DNA from: Rudanella paleaurantiibacter
Lineage (GTDB): Bacteria; Bacteroidota; Bacteroidia; Cytophagales; Spirosomataceae
Direction: 5' to 3'
Length of the DNA stretch: 64,000 nt
Assembly (NCBI RefSeq): GCF_009184635.1
Contig: NZ_WELI01000002.1
Location: forward strand, 62,001 to 126,000
The stretch's first letter is position 1. The number at the start of each line of letters is the position of its first letter. The translations under genes were made by a program, and so were the position numbers. The notes beneath the pieces were generated by a model, which was not told where the DNA came from, did not search any database, and worked only from the letters and a program-made list of their open reading frames with translations. This document shows positions 24,575 to 32,343 of the stretch, piece after piece.

Positions 24575-26791
24575 TTAATTAGCTACTTCCGAAAGGAACT
24601 TGATCCGCATCAGGCGCAACTCCTGTTCGGTGAAATCTTCACCGGCAAACTGGCGCATGGCTACGGCAATATTGTCGGTTTCGGCCGACATGAAGTAATC
24701 AAAAATCTCGTCCTGCCGCTCTTCGTCGATAATCTGGTCGATGTAGTAGTCGAGGTTCAGGCGCGTACCGGAGTAACAGATATGCTCAATCTCCTCAACC
24801 AGGTCTTCCATCGTCAGATCTTTCGACTCCGCAATCTCGTCGAGGTCAACTTTCCGGTCGATTTGCTGGATAATAAAAATCTTGATCTTCGACTTGTTGA
24901 CCGTCGATTTAACAACAACATCTTTGGCTGTTTCGATCTCCCGATCCTCCACATATTTGGCGATCAGATCAATAAACTGCTTGCCAAATTTTTGCACTTT
25001 CCCCATCCCGACACCGTTGATCTGGGCCATCTCATCCCGCGTAACGGGATAGGTGGTGGCCATTTCTTCGAGCGAGGGATCTTGAAAAATAACGTACGGA
25101 GGCAGCCCTTTTTCTTTAGCTACTTTCTTGCGCAGAGCTTTCAGCAAACCGAGCAGCTCTTCGTCGTACGCATTACCACCTGCGGTGGGTTGTACGTCTT
25201 TATCGTCGTCGGCCTTCCCGTCGGCAATCTGCTGATCATAGTTATGATCGCTGGCGAGGGTGAGTGGATACGGGTCTTCGATGTAGTTCATCCCTTTCTG
25301 CGACACGCGCAGCACCCCGTAGTTGTCGACGTCTTTGTCGAGCAAACCGAAAATAGTAATCTGGCGAATCAGTGAGCACCAATACTCCGGCGACTCATTG
25401 AACTCACGCCCTTTTCCGTACACCTCGAGCCGGTTGTGCTCATAACTGGTCACGTACTGGTTTTCGGTGGCCGTGAGTACGTGCGAGAGGTGGTTTACAT
25501 CGAACCGCTGATCGGTTTGGAGTACCGCTTGCAGAGCCAGTACCACTTCTTCCTGCGCCTTGATCCGGGGCGTTGGCTTGCGGCAGTTGTCGCAAAAACC
25601 GCAGTCTTTTTCGGTGTACTCCCCGAAATAGCTCAGCAGTTGCCGACGACGGCAGGCACCCAGATTGGCGTACGACACCATTTCGCCCAGGAGGTGCTTG
25701 GCATTGTCGCGCTCGGTAACGGGTTTGTCTTTATTAAACTTCTCCAGCTTCACAATATCGTCGTAGCTGTAGAACATCACGCAGTTTCCCTCCAAGCCAT
25801 CGCGGCCGGCGCGGCCCGTTTCCTGGTAATACCCTTCGAGCGATTTGGGCGCATCGTAGTGAATCACAAACCGAACATCAGGCTTGTCGATACCCATCCC
25901 GAAGGCAATGGTCGCGCAAACCACATCGACGTCTTCGTTCAAAAAGGCGTCCTGGTTGTTCATCCGGGTCTGCGGGTCGAGGCCGGCATGGTACGGCAGC
26001 GCCTTGATGTCGTTTACGTTGAGCAGTTCGGCAATATCCTCCACCGTTTTACGGCTCAGACAGTACACAATGCCCGACTTGCCTTTGTTGTTTTTGATGT
26101 ACTTAATCAGCGCCTTTTTGGCATCAACCTTCGGCTTGATCTCGTAGTACAGGTTTTTCCGGTTGAACGACGTTTTGAAGATGTGGGCATCTTCCATTTG
26201 CAGGTTCTTCTGGATGTCGAGCTGCACTTTGGGCGTTGCCGTAGCCGTCAGGGCAATAACGGGCAGGCTACCACTGCCGATGTTATCGACAATACCCCGA
26301 ATTTTGCGGTATTCGGGCCGGAAATCGTGTCCCCATTCCGAAATACAGTGGGCTTCATCGATGGCCACAAACGAGATATTGGCCCGCTTCAGAAAGTCGA
26401 GGTTTTCTTCTTTCGTCAGCGATTCGGGCGCAATGTAAAGCAGTTTGAGGGTGCCATTGAGGGTTTCCTTCTTGACCTTGGTCATCTCGGCCTTTGAGAG
26501 CGTCGAGTTCAGAAACTGGGCGTTGATGCCAAAGGCATTGAGTTGATCAACCTGATTCTTCATCAGGGCAATCAGGGGCGAAATAACAATGGCCGTACCG
26601 TCGCTGACGATAGCTGGCAATTGATAACAGAGTGATTTGCCTGCCCCGGTGGGCATTATAACAAACGTGTTCCGACCGGCCAGAATATTATAAATAATGG
26701 CCTCCTGTTCGCCCCGGAACTGACTAAAGCCAAAGATTTCTTTTAATCGTTCCTTAAGGGTTACCTGTACGGACTGGTCAACCTGCATCAT
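24575..26791 (-). CDS. recQ: ATP-dependent DNA helicase RecQ
   Basis: 738 residues. Walker A at 46-53 (PTGAGKS), DEAH box in FVAIDEAHCISEWGHDFRP, motif VI QETGRAGRDG. The RQC zinc-binding part has CRRRQLLSYFGE with CGFCDNC, followed by the winged helix, then an HRDC domain (about 530-605, INGVGMGKVQKFG). A further helical extension of about 120 residues follows, as usual in Bacteroidota RecQ. It unwinds DNA 3' to 5' in recombination and fork repair. First gene of a minus-strand run recQ, purD, ricT. Confidence 0.97.
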   Translation of the reverse strand: MMQVDQSVQVTLKERLKEIFGFSQFRGEQEAIIYNILAGRNTFVIMPTGAGKSLCYQLPAIVSDGTAIVISPLIALMKNQVDQLNAFGINAQFLNSTLSKAEMTKVKKETLNGTLKLLYIAPESLTKEENLDFLKRANISFVAIDEAHCISEWGHDFRPEYRKIRGIVDNIGSGSLPVIALTATATPKVQLDIQKNLQMEDAHIFKTSFNRKNLYYEIKPKVDAKKALIKYIKNNKGKSGIVYCLSRKTVEDIAELLNVNDIKALPYHAGLDPQTRMNNQDAFLNEDVDVVCATIAFGMGIDKPDVRFVIHYDAPKSLEGYYQETGRAGRDGLEGNCVMFYSYDDIVKLEKFNKDKPVTERDNAKHLLGEMVSYANLGACRRRQLLSYFGEYTEKDCGFCDNCRKPTPRIKAQEEVVLALQAVLQTDQRFDVNHLSHVLTATENQYVTSYEHNRLEVYGKGREFNESPEYWCSLIRQITIFGLLDKDVDNYGVLRVSQKGMNYIEDPYPLTLASDHNYDQQIADGKADDDKDVQPTAGGNAYDEELLGLLKALRKKVAKEKGLPPYVIFQDPSLEEMATTYPVTRDEMAQINGVGMGKVQKFGKQFIDLIAKYVEDREIETAKDVVVKSTVNKSKIKIFIIQQIDRKVDLDEIAESKDLTMEDLVEEIEHICYSGTRLNLDYYIDQIIDEERQDEIFDYFMSAETDNIAVAMRQFAGEDFTEQELRLMRIKFLSEVAN

Positions 26792-26902
26792 GCTTTCGCG
26801 ACGTACAAAAAGTTACTGGTTCTTTTAACTACGCTACCCTCAGTGCCTCCAAAATATATCACTGGTAATCAACAACATAATGGATAGCAGACAATCGGAT
26901 AG

Positions 26903-26934
26903 TTTGAACAGACAGTTGTCTGACTATATCTTTG
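26903..26934 (+). promoter_or_regulatory. Promoter of kdsD in the recQ-kdsD spacer
   Basis: TTTG (26903-26906) and TATCTTTG (26927-26934) are separated by 20 bp, matching the phylum consensus. Transcription would begin near 26941, so the in-frame start at 26932 is excluded. The rest of the 26792-27105 spacer is AT-rich and shows nothing else. Confidence 0.6.
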
Positions 26935-27105
26935 TTAGGCCGGAAACGGTGTTTACCCAATAGCCTGAGTGGCTTTGACAGGATCCTGATGGACTTAATG
27001 TATCGGTTAAGTCTAAATACAAACGCCAATAATCCTATATCAAAGTATCACTTTCTAAAGTTAGCGAATTTATATCCAAATCTGTTTCGACAACAGAATC
27101 AGAAC

Positions 27106-28074
27106 TTGAAAGTAGTAAAAAATCCGCAAACGATTGCCCGCGAGGTTTTACGGGCCGAAGCCGACGCCATTCAGCAAGCAAGCACCTTTCTGGATGAGCG
27201 TTTTGACCAATGCGTGGAGGCTATATTAGCCAGTCGGGGCCGGGTTGTGGTGACCGGAATCGGCAAAAGTGGCCTGATTGGTCAGAAGATTGTGGCTACG
27301 CTGAACTCTACCGGAACCCCGGCTCTGTTTATGCACGCAGCCGACGCTATTCACGGCGATTTGGGCATGGTGCAACCCACCGACGTGGTCGTGGCTATCT
27401 CGAAAAGTGGCAATACACCCGAAATTAAAGTGCTGGTGCCGCTTATTCACCGGACTGGAGCCAAACTGATTGCCCTCGTCAGCGAAGCCGATTCGTACCT
27501 GGCCCGCCATGCCGATTGTGTGCTGCTGGCCTATGCCGAACGCGAGGCCGACCCCCTCAACCTCGCGCCTACTACCAGCACAACCGTGACCCTCGCTCTT
27601 GGCGACGCGCTCGCCATTGCCCTGCTCACTGCCCGCGATTTTACCCGGCAGGATTTTGCCCGCTATCATCCGGGCGGCTCATTGGGCAAAAAGTTGTACC
27701 TGAAAGTAAGCGATTTGTACCCCCATAATCAGCGGCCCACGGTGCCGGCCGATGCGCCTATTCACCAAACGATGCTCACTATGTCGGCGGGGCGGTTGGG
27801 GGCTACCGCCGTTGTCGACGCAACCGAACAGGTATTGGGGATTATTACGGACGGTGATGTACGTCGGATGGTGAGCCACCACGATGACTACCGGCAACTA
27901 ACTGCCCGCGACATTATGACCCGTAATCCGGTATGCATCGGCCCCGACGCCTACGCTGTGCAGGCGCTGGAAATTATGCAGGGGCGCAACATCACCCAAC
28001 TACTGGTACTGGACGAAGGGCGGCTGGCCGGTTTTGTACACTTGCACGATTTACTCCGCGAGGGGTTGGTTTGA
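27106..28074 (+). CDS. kdsD: Arabinose-5-phosphate isomerase, KpsF/GutQ family
   Basis: 322 residues if the TTG at 27106 is the start (LKVVKNPQTIAREVL). This matches the family length; an ATG at 26986 would add 40 residues of AT-rich, poorly conserved sequence, and remains possible. SIS domain with GIGKSGLIGQKIVATLNSTG and ISKSGNTPE, then two CBS domains (about 200-320). It converts ribulose-5-phosphate to arabinose-5-phosphate, the first step to Kdo of lipopolysaccharide. kdsA, a later step, is at 53480. Own promoter; ended by a 27-bp-stem hairpin. Confidence 0.9.
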   Translation: MKVVKNPQTIAREVLRAEADAIQQASTFLDERFDQCVEAILASRGRVVVTGIGKSGLIGQKIVATLNSTGTPALFMHAADAIHGDLGMVQPTDVVVAISKSGNTPEIKVLVPLIHRTGAKLIALVSEADSYLARHADCVLLAYAEREADPLNLAPTTSTTVTLALGDALAIALLTARDFTRQDFARYHPGGSLGKKLYLKVSDLYPHNQRPTVPADAPIHQTMLTMSAGRLGATAVVDATEQVLGIITDGDVRRMVSHHDDYRQLTARDIMTRNPVCIGPDAYAVQALEIMQGRNITQLLVLDEGRLAGFVHLHDLLREGLV

Positions 28075-28183
28075 AAAGTGGAGTTGCAGTCGCTGGCACA
28101 GAACTTAACCCTGAGCCAAACATTCGTTGTTGGGCGTTACCCACTTCGAACATTCGAAGGCTACGTGTGGGGTGGAATGCTTC

Positions 28184-28244
28184 GTTGAGTACGCAAAGAG
28201 ATGACATCTTTCTGAACAAGATGTCATCTCTTTGCGTACTCAAC
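28184..28244. repeat. Perfect 27-bp inverted repeat, probable bidirectional terminator
   Basis: Arms 28184-28210 and 28218-28244 are perfect complements with a 7-nt loop. The element lies between convergent kdsD and the glycosyltransferase stop (28246). Its centre (gatgacatctttctgaacaa) is shared with the element at 45157-45250, so it is a dispersed family. Confidence 0.9.
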
Positions 28245-28245
28245 A

Positions 28246-29946
28246 CTACTTCCGCTTGAAGAACACGAACCCATTTTCTTCTTTCACCACTTCTAAATTC
28301 GGGTTCTGCCGATACCGGTCGGCGTTGGTGATTTTGGCAATCAGGAACGTCGGCTTATCTACCGGCCCATTGAGCAGGAACTCCTCGTCGGCAGTGCGCG
28401 GGTTAATGGGCGGCTTTTTCTCGAAATAAAAAAACTGGGCGTAGCTTTTATAGCCAATCGGCTCCACGTACACGTCCTGTCCTTGTTTCGACTGGTAAAA
28501 CTCGATGACGGTCCCCTGCACAATCTGCTCCACGTTGGGCACTACATTCGACGCGAAGAAAAACAGCATCAGGGCCGTGCTGCCGAAGAGCCCCACGGCT
28601 GCGGGGTAGGTATGTCGCCGGAGCTGAAGCACACACCCAACCAGAGCGACCATCCAGCCCCCCCCAATAAGCCACTCCCAGCCGCCCCAACTTACCTGAG
28701 CCTGTAAGTTAGCTACGGCAAAGGGGTCTTTGATGTACGGAATCAGGACGTCTTTATGCATACCCACGATGGGGGCCGCTGTCAGGATAATCCCCAACAG
28801 AATGCCGAGCACCAGCAAGCCCGCCGATAGTCCACGGGGCCACCGCACCCGGCCCGTTGCGAGCGCATACAGGTGGTAAGCCGCCAGATACGATACCGGA
28901 AACCAGGCCATCGACGAGTAATGCACAATCTTGGTCCTGACAATTGAAAACACAATCATGACCACCCAGAACAGGGCCACCATCCACGGCATAAAGGGGG
29001 CGTCGGCCCCAGTATTGCGGAGTCGGGTAAGATACCGGATAGCCAGCACCGACATCGGAAATGCCCCCAGCAACACCACCAGAAAATGGTAGTAAAACGG
29101 TTGCTCGTGACCCGCGTCGGGCGTGGTGAACAGCACAATCTGATACTTGATAAACTCGACCAGGAACCAGGGGCCGTTTTGCGCCACTTCGAGCCCAAAC
29201 CAGGCCGTTGTCACGAGTAAGCCAACGGCCAGCATCAGGCCCAGAGCCTTCCAGGACAGCAGCGGTTTGAAGCCGCCCACGGCCCACAGCACGCCCAGCA
29301 TCAGGCCCGGCAGCAACGCCCCAACCGGCCCTTTGGTCAGCACGGCCAAGCCGAGAAATAAGCCAGCCAGAGCGGTATACCCCACCCCAACCCCTCCCCG
29401 ATAGGGAGAGGCTTTCACTTGAGCAACTTTTAGCCCCTCTCTATCGGGGAGGGGTGGGGTATTATTCTGTCTTTTCTCAGCACTTGCCTTATACAAAAAC
29501 CACACCCCAACGAAGATGAAAAAGTTGAAAGTAGGATCGATAATGGCTGTTTTGAAATAAAAATGCGGGGTGATAGAACCCAGATAGCCCAGTGCCCACA
29601 GCAAGCCAAACCGGGCATCATGCAACCGCCGACCTACACCATACAGTACCAGCAACGTAAGTACGCCCATCACCGCATTCGGAAACCGGGCCGCGTACTC
29701 GTCTACCCCGAAAACGTGCATGGCCAGGGCCTGCAACCAGAAAAACAAAGGTGGTTTTTGCCAGAACGGCTGAAAATTGATCTGTACTCGCGCATAGTTG
29801 CCCGATACCAGCATTTCCCGCGCCGACTCTGCAAAGTTGATTTCGTCCCAATCGAACAAGTGTACCCGCCCCAGAAACGGAAAAAAGAAAAAAGCCCCGA
29901 GGGCTATAAGCAGTATCGGGTAATAACGGGGGTTGATGCGCGGCAT
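28246..29946 (-). CDS. Glycosyltransferase family 39 / ArnT-like membrane protein
   Basis: 566 residues with roughly a dozen membrane segments. The N-terminal HLFDWDEINFAESAREML carries the acidic catalytic-type motif of GT-C enzymes, followed by FWQKPPLFFWLQA. Such enzymes move a sugar from a polyprenyl-phosphate donor to lipid A or protein on the periplasmic side; acceptor unknown. Residues about 162-190 are encoded by an inserted palindromic repeat and interrupt a loop between two membrane segments. MutS-like gene starts just upstream (10 bp). Confidence 0.9.
   Translation of the reverse strand: MPRINPRYYPILLIALGAFFFFPFLGRVHLFDWDEINFAESAREMLVSGNYARVQINFQPFWQKPPLFFWLQALAMHVFGVDEYAARFPNAVMGVLTLLVLYGVGRRLHDARFGLLWALGYLGSITPHFYFKTAIIDPTFNFFIFVGVWFLYKASAEKRQNNTPPLPDREGLKVAQVKASPYRGGVGVGYTALAGLFLGLAVLTKGPVGALLPGLMLGVLWAVGGFKPLLSWKALGLMLAVGLLVTTAWFGLEVAQNGPWFLVEFIKYQIVLFTTPDAGHEQPFYYHFLVVLLGAFPMSVLAIRYLTRLRNTGADAPFMPWMVALFWVVMIVFSIVRTKIVHYSSMAWFPVSYLAAYHLYALATGRVRWPRGLSAGLLVLGILLGIILTAAPIVGMHKDVLIPYIKDPFAVANLQAQVSWGGWEWLIGGGWMVALVGCVLQLRRHTYPAAVGLFGSTALMLFFFASNVVPNVEQIVQGTVIEFYQSKQGQDVYVEPIGYKSYAQFFYFEKKPPINPRTADEEFLLNGPVDKPTFLIAKITNADRYRQNPNLEVVKEENGFVFFKRK
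29378..29461. repeat. Palindromic repeat inserted in frame in the GT39 gene
   Basis: The left part (taccccaccccaacccctcc, from 29378) and right part (ending ggggaggggtggggta at 29461) are imperfect reverse complements around a loop near 29414-29431. GC-rich repeats of this wording are usually intergenic. Here it adds about 28 residues without breaking the frame. Confidence 0.8.
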
Positions 29947-29955
29947 AACAATCGG

Positions 29956-31794
29956 TTAATGATTAGCCAGATCCATGTCGATGCCGATAGAACGCATCAG
30001 CTGACTGGCGTTGAAACTCTGGCAAATGCCGTCGCGCAATTGGTAGTCGAACAGCAGTTTGCCGTCGCGAATATCGGACTGGAAATGGTAGTTCCGTACA
30101 AAATGGAGCGGAGTTCCGTCAGGATGAGTAAGCTGCCCCAGTTCGAGGTCGTGTGTTGATACAAAGCCCGACGCCGATGTTTGGTGCAACTGCCGGATAA
30201 GAGCTTCGGCTCCCCGATGCCGGTCGGCGGAGTTGGTGCCTTTCAGGATTTCGTCCAGAAAATACAGTACCGGTATGCCGTCGGGCTGCCCCGCCAACCG
30301 AATCAGCGTTTGCAGCCGTTTGAGTTCGGCGTAAAACGATGAGGTACTTTCTTCAAGCGAATCCTGCGTGCGCATACTGGTAAAGATGCGCACGGGCGAG
30401 ATCACAAACCGTTCGGCACTGACTACGGCACCAGTCAGGGCAAGCACCCCGTTGGCCCCGAGCGTTCGGAGAAACGTACTCTTGCCCGACATATTGGAAC
30501 CCGTGATAAGCACGGTTTCGCCGTTACCGTCGAGTGTCAATGAGTTGGCCACGCCTTTGCCGGGCGCCAGCAACGGATGAGCCGCCTGTTGAGCCTGTAG
30601 AGTCAGGCGGTTATCTTCGACAATGTCGGGGCGGACGTAGGTCGGGTGCGCGTAGGCAAAGCCAGCCAGACTGTTGAGGGCCTCGAGTTCGGCCAGTGCC
30701 TTAAACCAGCCGTCGAGCCGGGGGCCGTACTGCTGCCGCCAGCGTTCGAGCCGGATGAGGTAGTGCACATCCCACAACACGGGCAACCCAACGAAAAGAT
30801 AGAAATAGGGATTCCGGCGGAAGTTGAAATTTTGCACCAGCGCCGACAGTTGACCTACCCGCACCGAAGCCAGTTGACTCTCGGCGGTCAGGGCATCGCG
30901 TACGAGCCGGAGCCTCTCGGCTTTACCCGGCACCTGTTCGGCATGGGCCAGCAACTCCCGGAACGTACCCAGAGCGGCCGTAATGTCGGCGGTTTGTTCG
31001 CTTACCTGTTTGGCCCGTTCGCTCACTCGGTTGAGCAATGCCCCCGATACAGCTATGGCACCCAGCACTGCCCAGCCCGACACCCAGCCGCCCAGCCAGG
31101 CACCCAGCAGGGCGACCGTCAGCAGCGGCATCAGAAACCGGGCTACGTTCAGATAAGCCGGTAAGGCCGGAGCCTCCGCAACAGCCCAGTGCCGCAACGG
31201 GTCCACCGGCCGTGCTACGGCTTCGTTCAGGTAGGCCAGGCCCTCGAACGTCTGCCGCCAGTCGAGCTGAGGCACCAGTTCGTGAGCCGCCTGTTGCCGG
31301 AAATGAATGGTTTCGGGGCTGGCGGGCGACAGCAGCCACTCGGCCAGCCGACGCGTACCCTCGTGCGTGTGCGTGCGGTTGAGCAACCGAAACAACGACA
31401 GTTTGCCGAACACGTCGAGGTCGCCCACGTACGGATGGGTGGGGCTCCCAAACGATTCGCCGGTTTCGGGCCGCAGAAATCGGCGTTCGAGCCGGGCCAG
31501 TTCGTCTTCGTTTACATAGGCCAAATGCCGGTTCAGGTCGCGGGTGCGCCGGATGGCCATATGCCGTTTCAGCATTGCCATAAACCCAAGCAGACCCACA
31601 CCAGCCACGGCCCAGGCCCCGGTGGTTTGGTCGGCCGAGCGCAGGGCCCACACGGCCACCACAGCCCCCAGAAACCAGACAAGCCGCCAGAGCGCCAGTT
31701 GGTTATATTGACGCTGAGCGGCTTGTTCGGCTTGTAAAAACTGTTGTCGACGGGTGTTGAATGCTTCCAAACCAGCAGGCTTTATTTGTTGCAT
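29956..31794 (-). CDS. MutS-family ATPase with N-terminal membrane anchor
   Basis: About 612 residues from ATG at 31794 (an ATG 9 bp upstream is possible). Two hydrophobic segments near residues 38-75 suggest a membrane anchor, and two more occur near 200-235. The MutS core/lever region follows, then the ATPase: Walker A GSNMSGKST (K438) and Walker B YFLDEILKGTN. The mismatch-reading N-terminal domains of MutS and the Smr nuclease of MutS2 are absent, so a role in mismatch repair is doubtful. The start overlaps the end of the Fur-family gene by 13 bp. Confidence 0.85.
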   Translation of the reverse strand: MQQIKPAGLEAFNTRRQQFLQAEQAAQRQYNQLALWRLVWFLGAVVAVWALRSADQTTGAWAVAGVGLLGFMAMLKRHMAIRRTRDLNRHLAYVNEDELARLERRFLRPETGESFGSPTHPYVGDLDVFGKLSLFRLLNRTHTHEGTRRLAEWLLSPASPETIHFRQQAAHELVPQLDWRQTFEGLAYLNEAVARPVDPLRHWAVAEAPALPAYLNVARFLMPLLTVALLGAWLGGWVSGWAVLGAIAVSGALLNRVSERAKQVSEQTADITAALGTFRELLAHAEQVPGKAERLRLVRDALTAESQLASVRVGQLSALVQNFNFRRNPYFYLFVGLPVLWDVHYLIRLERWRQQYGPRLDGWFKALAELEALNSLAGFAYAHPTYVRPDIVEDNRLTLQAQQAAHPLLAPGKGVANSLTLDGNGETVLITGSNMSGKSTFLRTLGANGVLALTGAVVSAERFVISPVRIFTSMRTQDSLEESTSSFYAELKRLQTLIRLAGQPDGIPVLYFLDEILKGTNSADRHRGAEALIRQLHQTSASGFVSTHDLELGQLTHPDGTPLHFVRNYHFQSDIRDGKLLFDYQLRDGICQSFNASQLMRSIGIDMDLANH

Positions 31795-32195
31795 TCCGAG
31801 CAAACGCCCTGAATGAGTAGATTAACTTCTTTGCGACTATACCCAGCCGGCAACGCTACCGCAGGTACATGGATATGATCGAGGCAGGTGGTTTGCCCAC
31901 AGTCTTCGCATTTGAAGTGGACATGGTCGTGGTGATGGTGCCCCTGCGCGCAGGTTTCGCGGCACAAGGCATACTTCGGGTTCCCGCCATCGTCGAGCAC
32001 CTTATGCAGAATCCCTTTTTCGAGAAACGTGCGCAGGGTGCGGTAGATGGTCACACGGTCGTGCGAGGGGCCAAGGCCTGCTTCGATATCACCGTGCGAA
32101 AGCGCATGATCGGCCCCCAGAAACAGGTTGAGTACCTCTTCGCGGCCCTGTGTGTGCCGCAAATCAAAGTCTTTGAGGGTTTGTGCAGCGTTCAT
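31782..32195 (-). CDS. Fur-family metal-dependent regulator
   Basis: 137 residues from ATG at 32195; the longer frame runs through an intergenic hairpin. The winged helix has LRHTQGREEVLNLF and DRVTIYRTLRTFLEKGILHKV. The metal-sensing part has HHHHDHVHFKCEDCGQTTCLDH and a C-terminal CSEC, giving two CxxC pairs for structural zinc. The histidine-rich stretch fits a Zur- or Fur-like sensor, but the metal cannot be told. It is translationally coupled to the MutS-like gene by overlap. Confidence 0.92.
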   Translation of the reverse strand: MNAAQTLKDFDLRHTQGREEVLNLFLGADHALSHGDIEAGLGPSHDRVTIYRTLRTFLEKGILHKVLDDGGNPKYALCRETCAQGHHHHDHVHFKCEDCGQTTCLDHIHVPAVALPAGYSRKEVNLLIQGVCSECNK

Positions 32196-32234
32196 TTTTT
32201 TAAATGGATAATGGAAGAATGAGTTTAAACTTTG

Positions 32235-32311
32235 TTTTGTCATCCCGACGACAGGAGGGATCTTTCTAATTAGCTGACTGTAAGATCCCTCCTGTCGTCG
32301 GGATGACAAAA
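32235..32311. repeat. Perfect 30-bp inverted repeat between ABC exporter and Fur-family gene
   Basis: Arms 32235-32264 and 32282-32311 are perfect complements with a 17-nt loop; the arm core is gacgacaggagggatctt. Palindromes with this wording recur between genes in Bacteroidota. Both flanking genes are on the minus strand, so it can end the ABC transporter transcript. Confidence 0.9.
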
Positions 32312-32343
32312 ACGCCTATTCTACAATCCTGCTCCATCGTTCA

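Noticed and set aside
26932-27105. Longer N-terminus of the arabinose-5-phosphate isomerase
   Set aside because: The region is AT-rich, contains the predicted promoter and likely transcription start, and exceeds the family length; an ATG at 26986 remains a lesser possibility.
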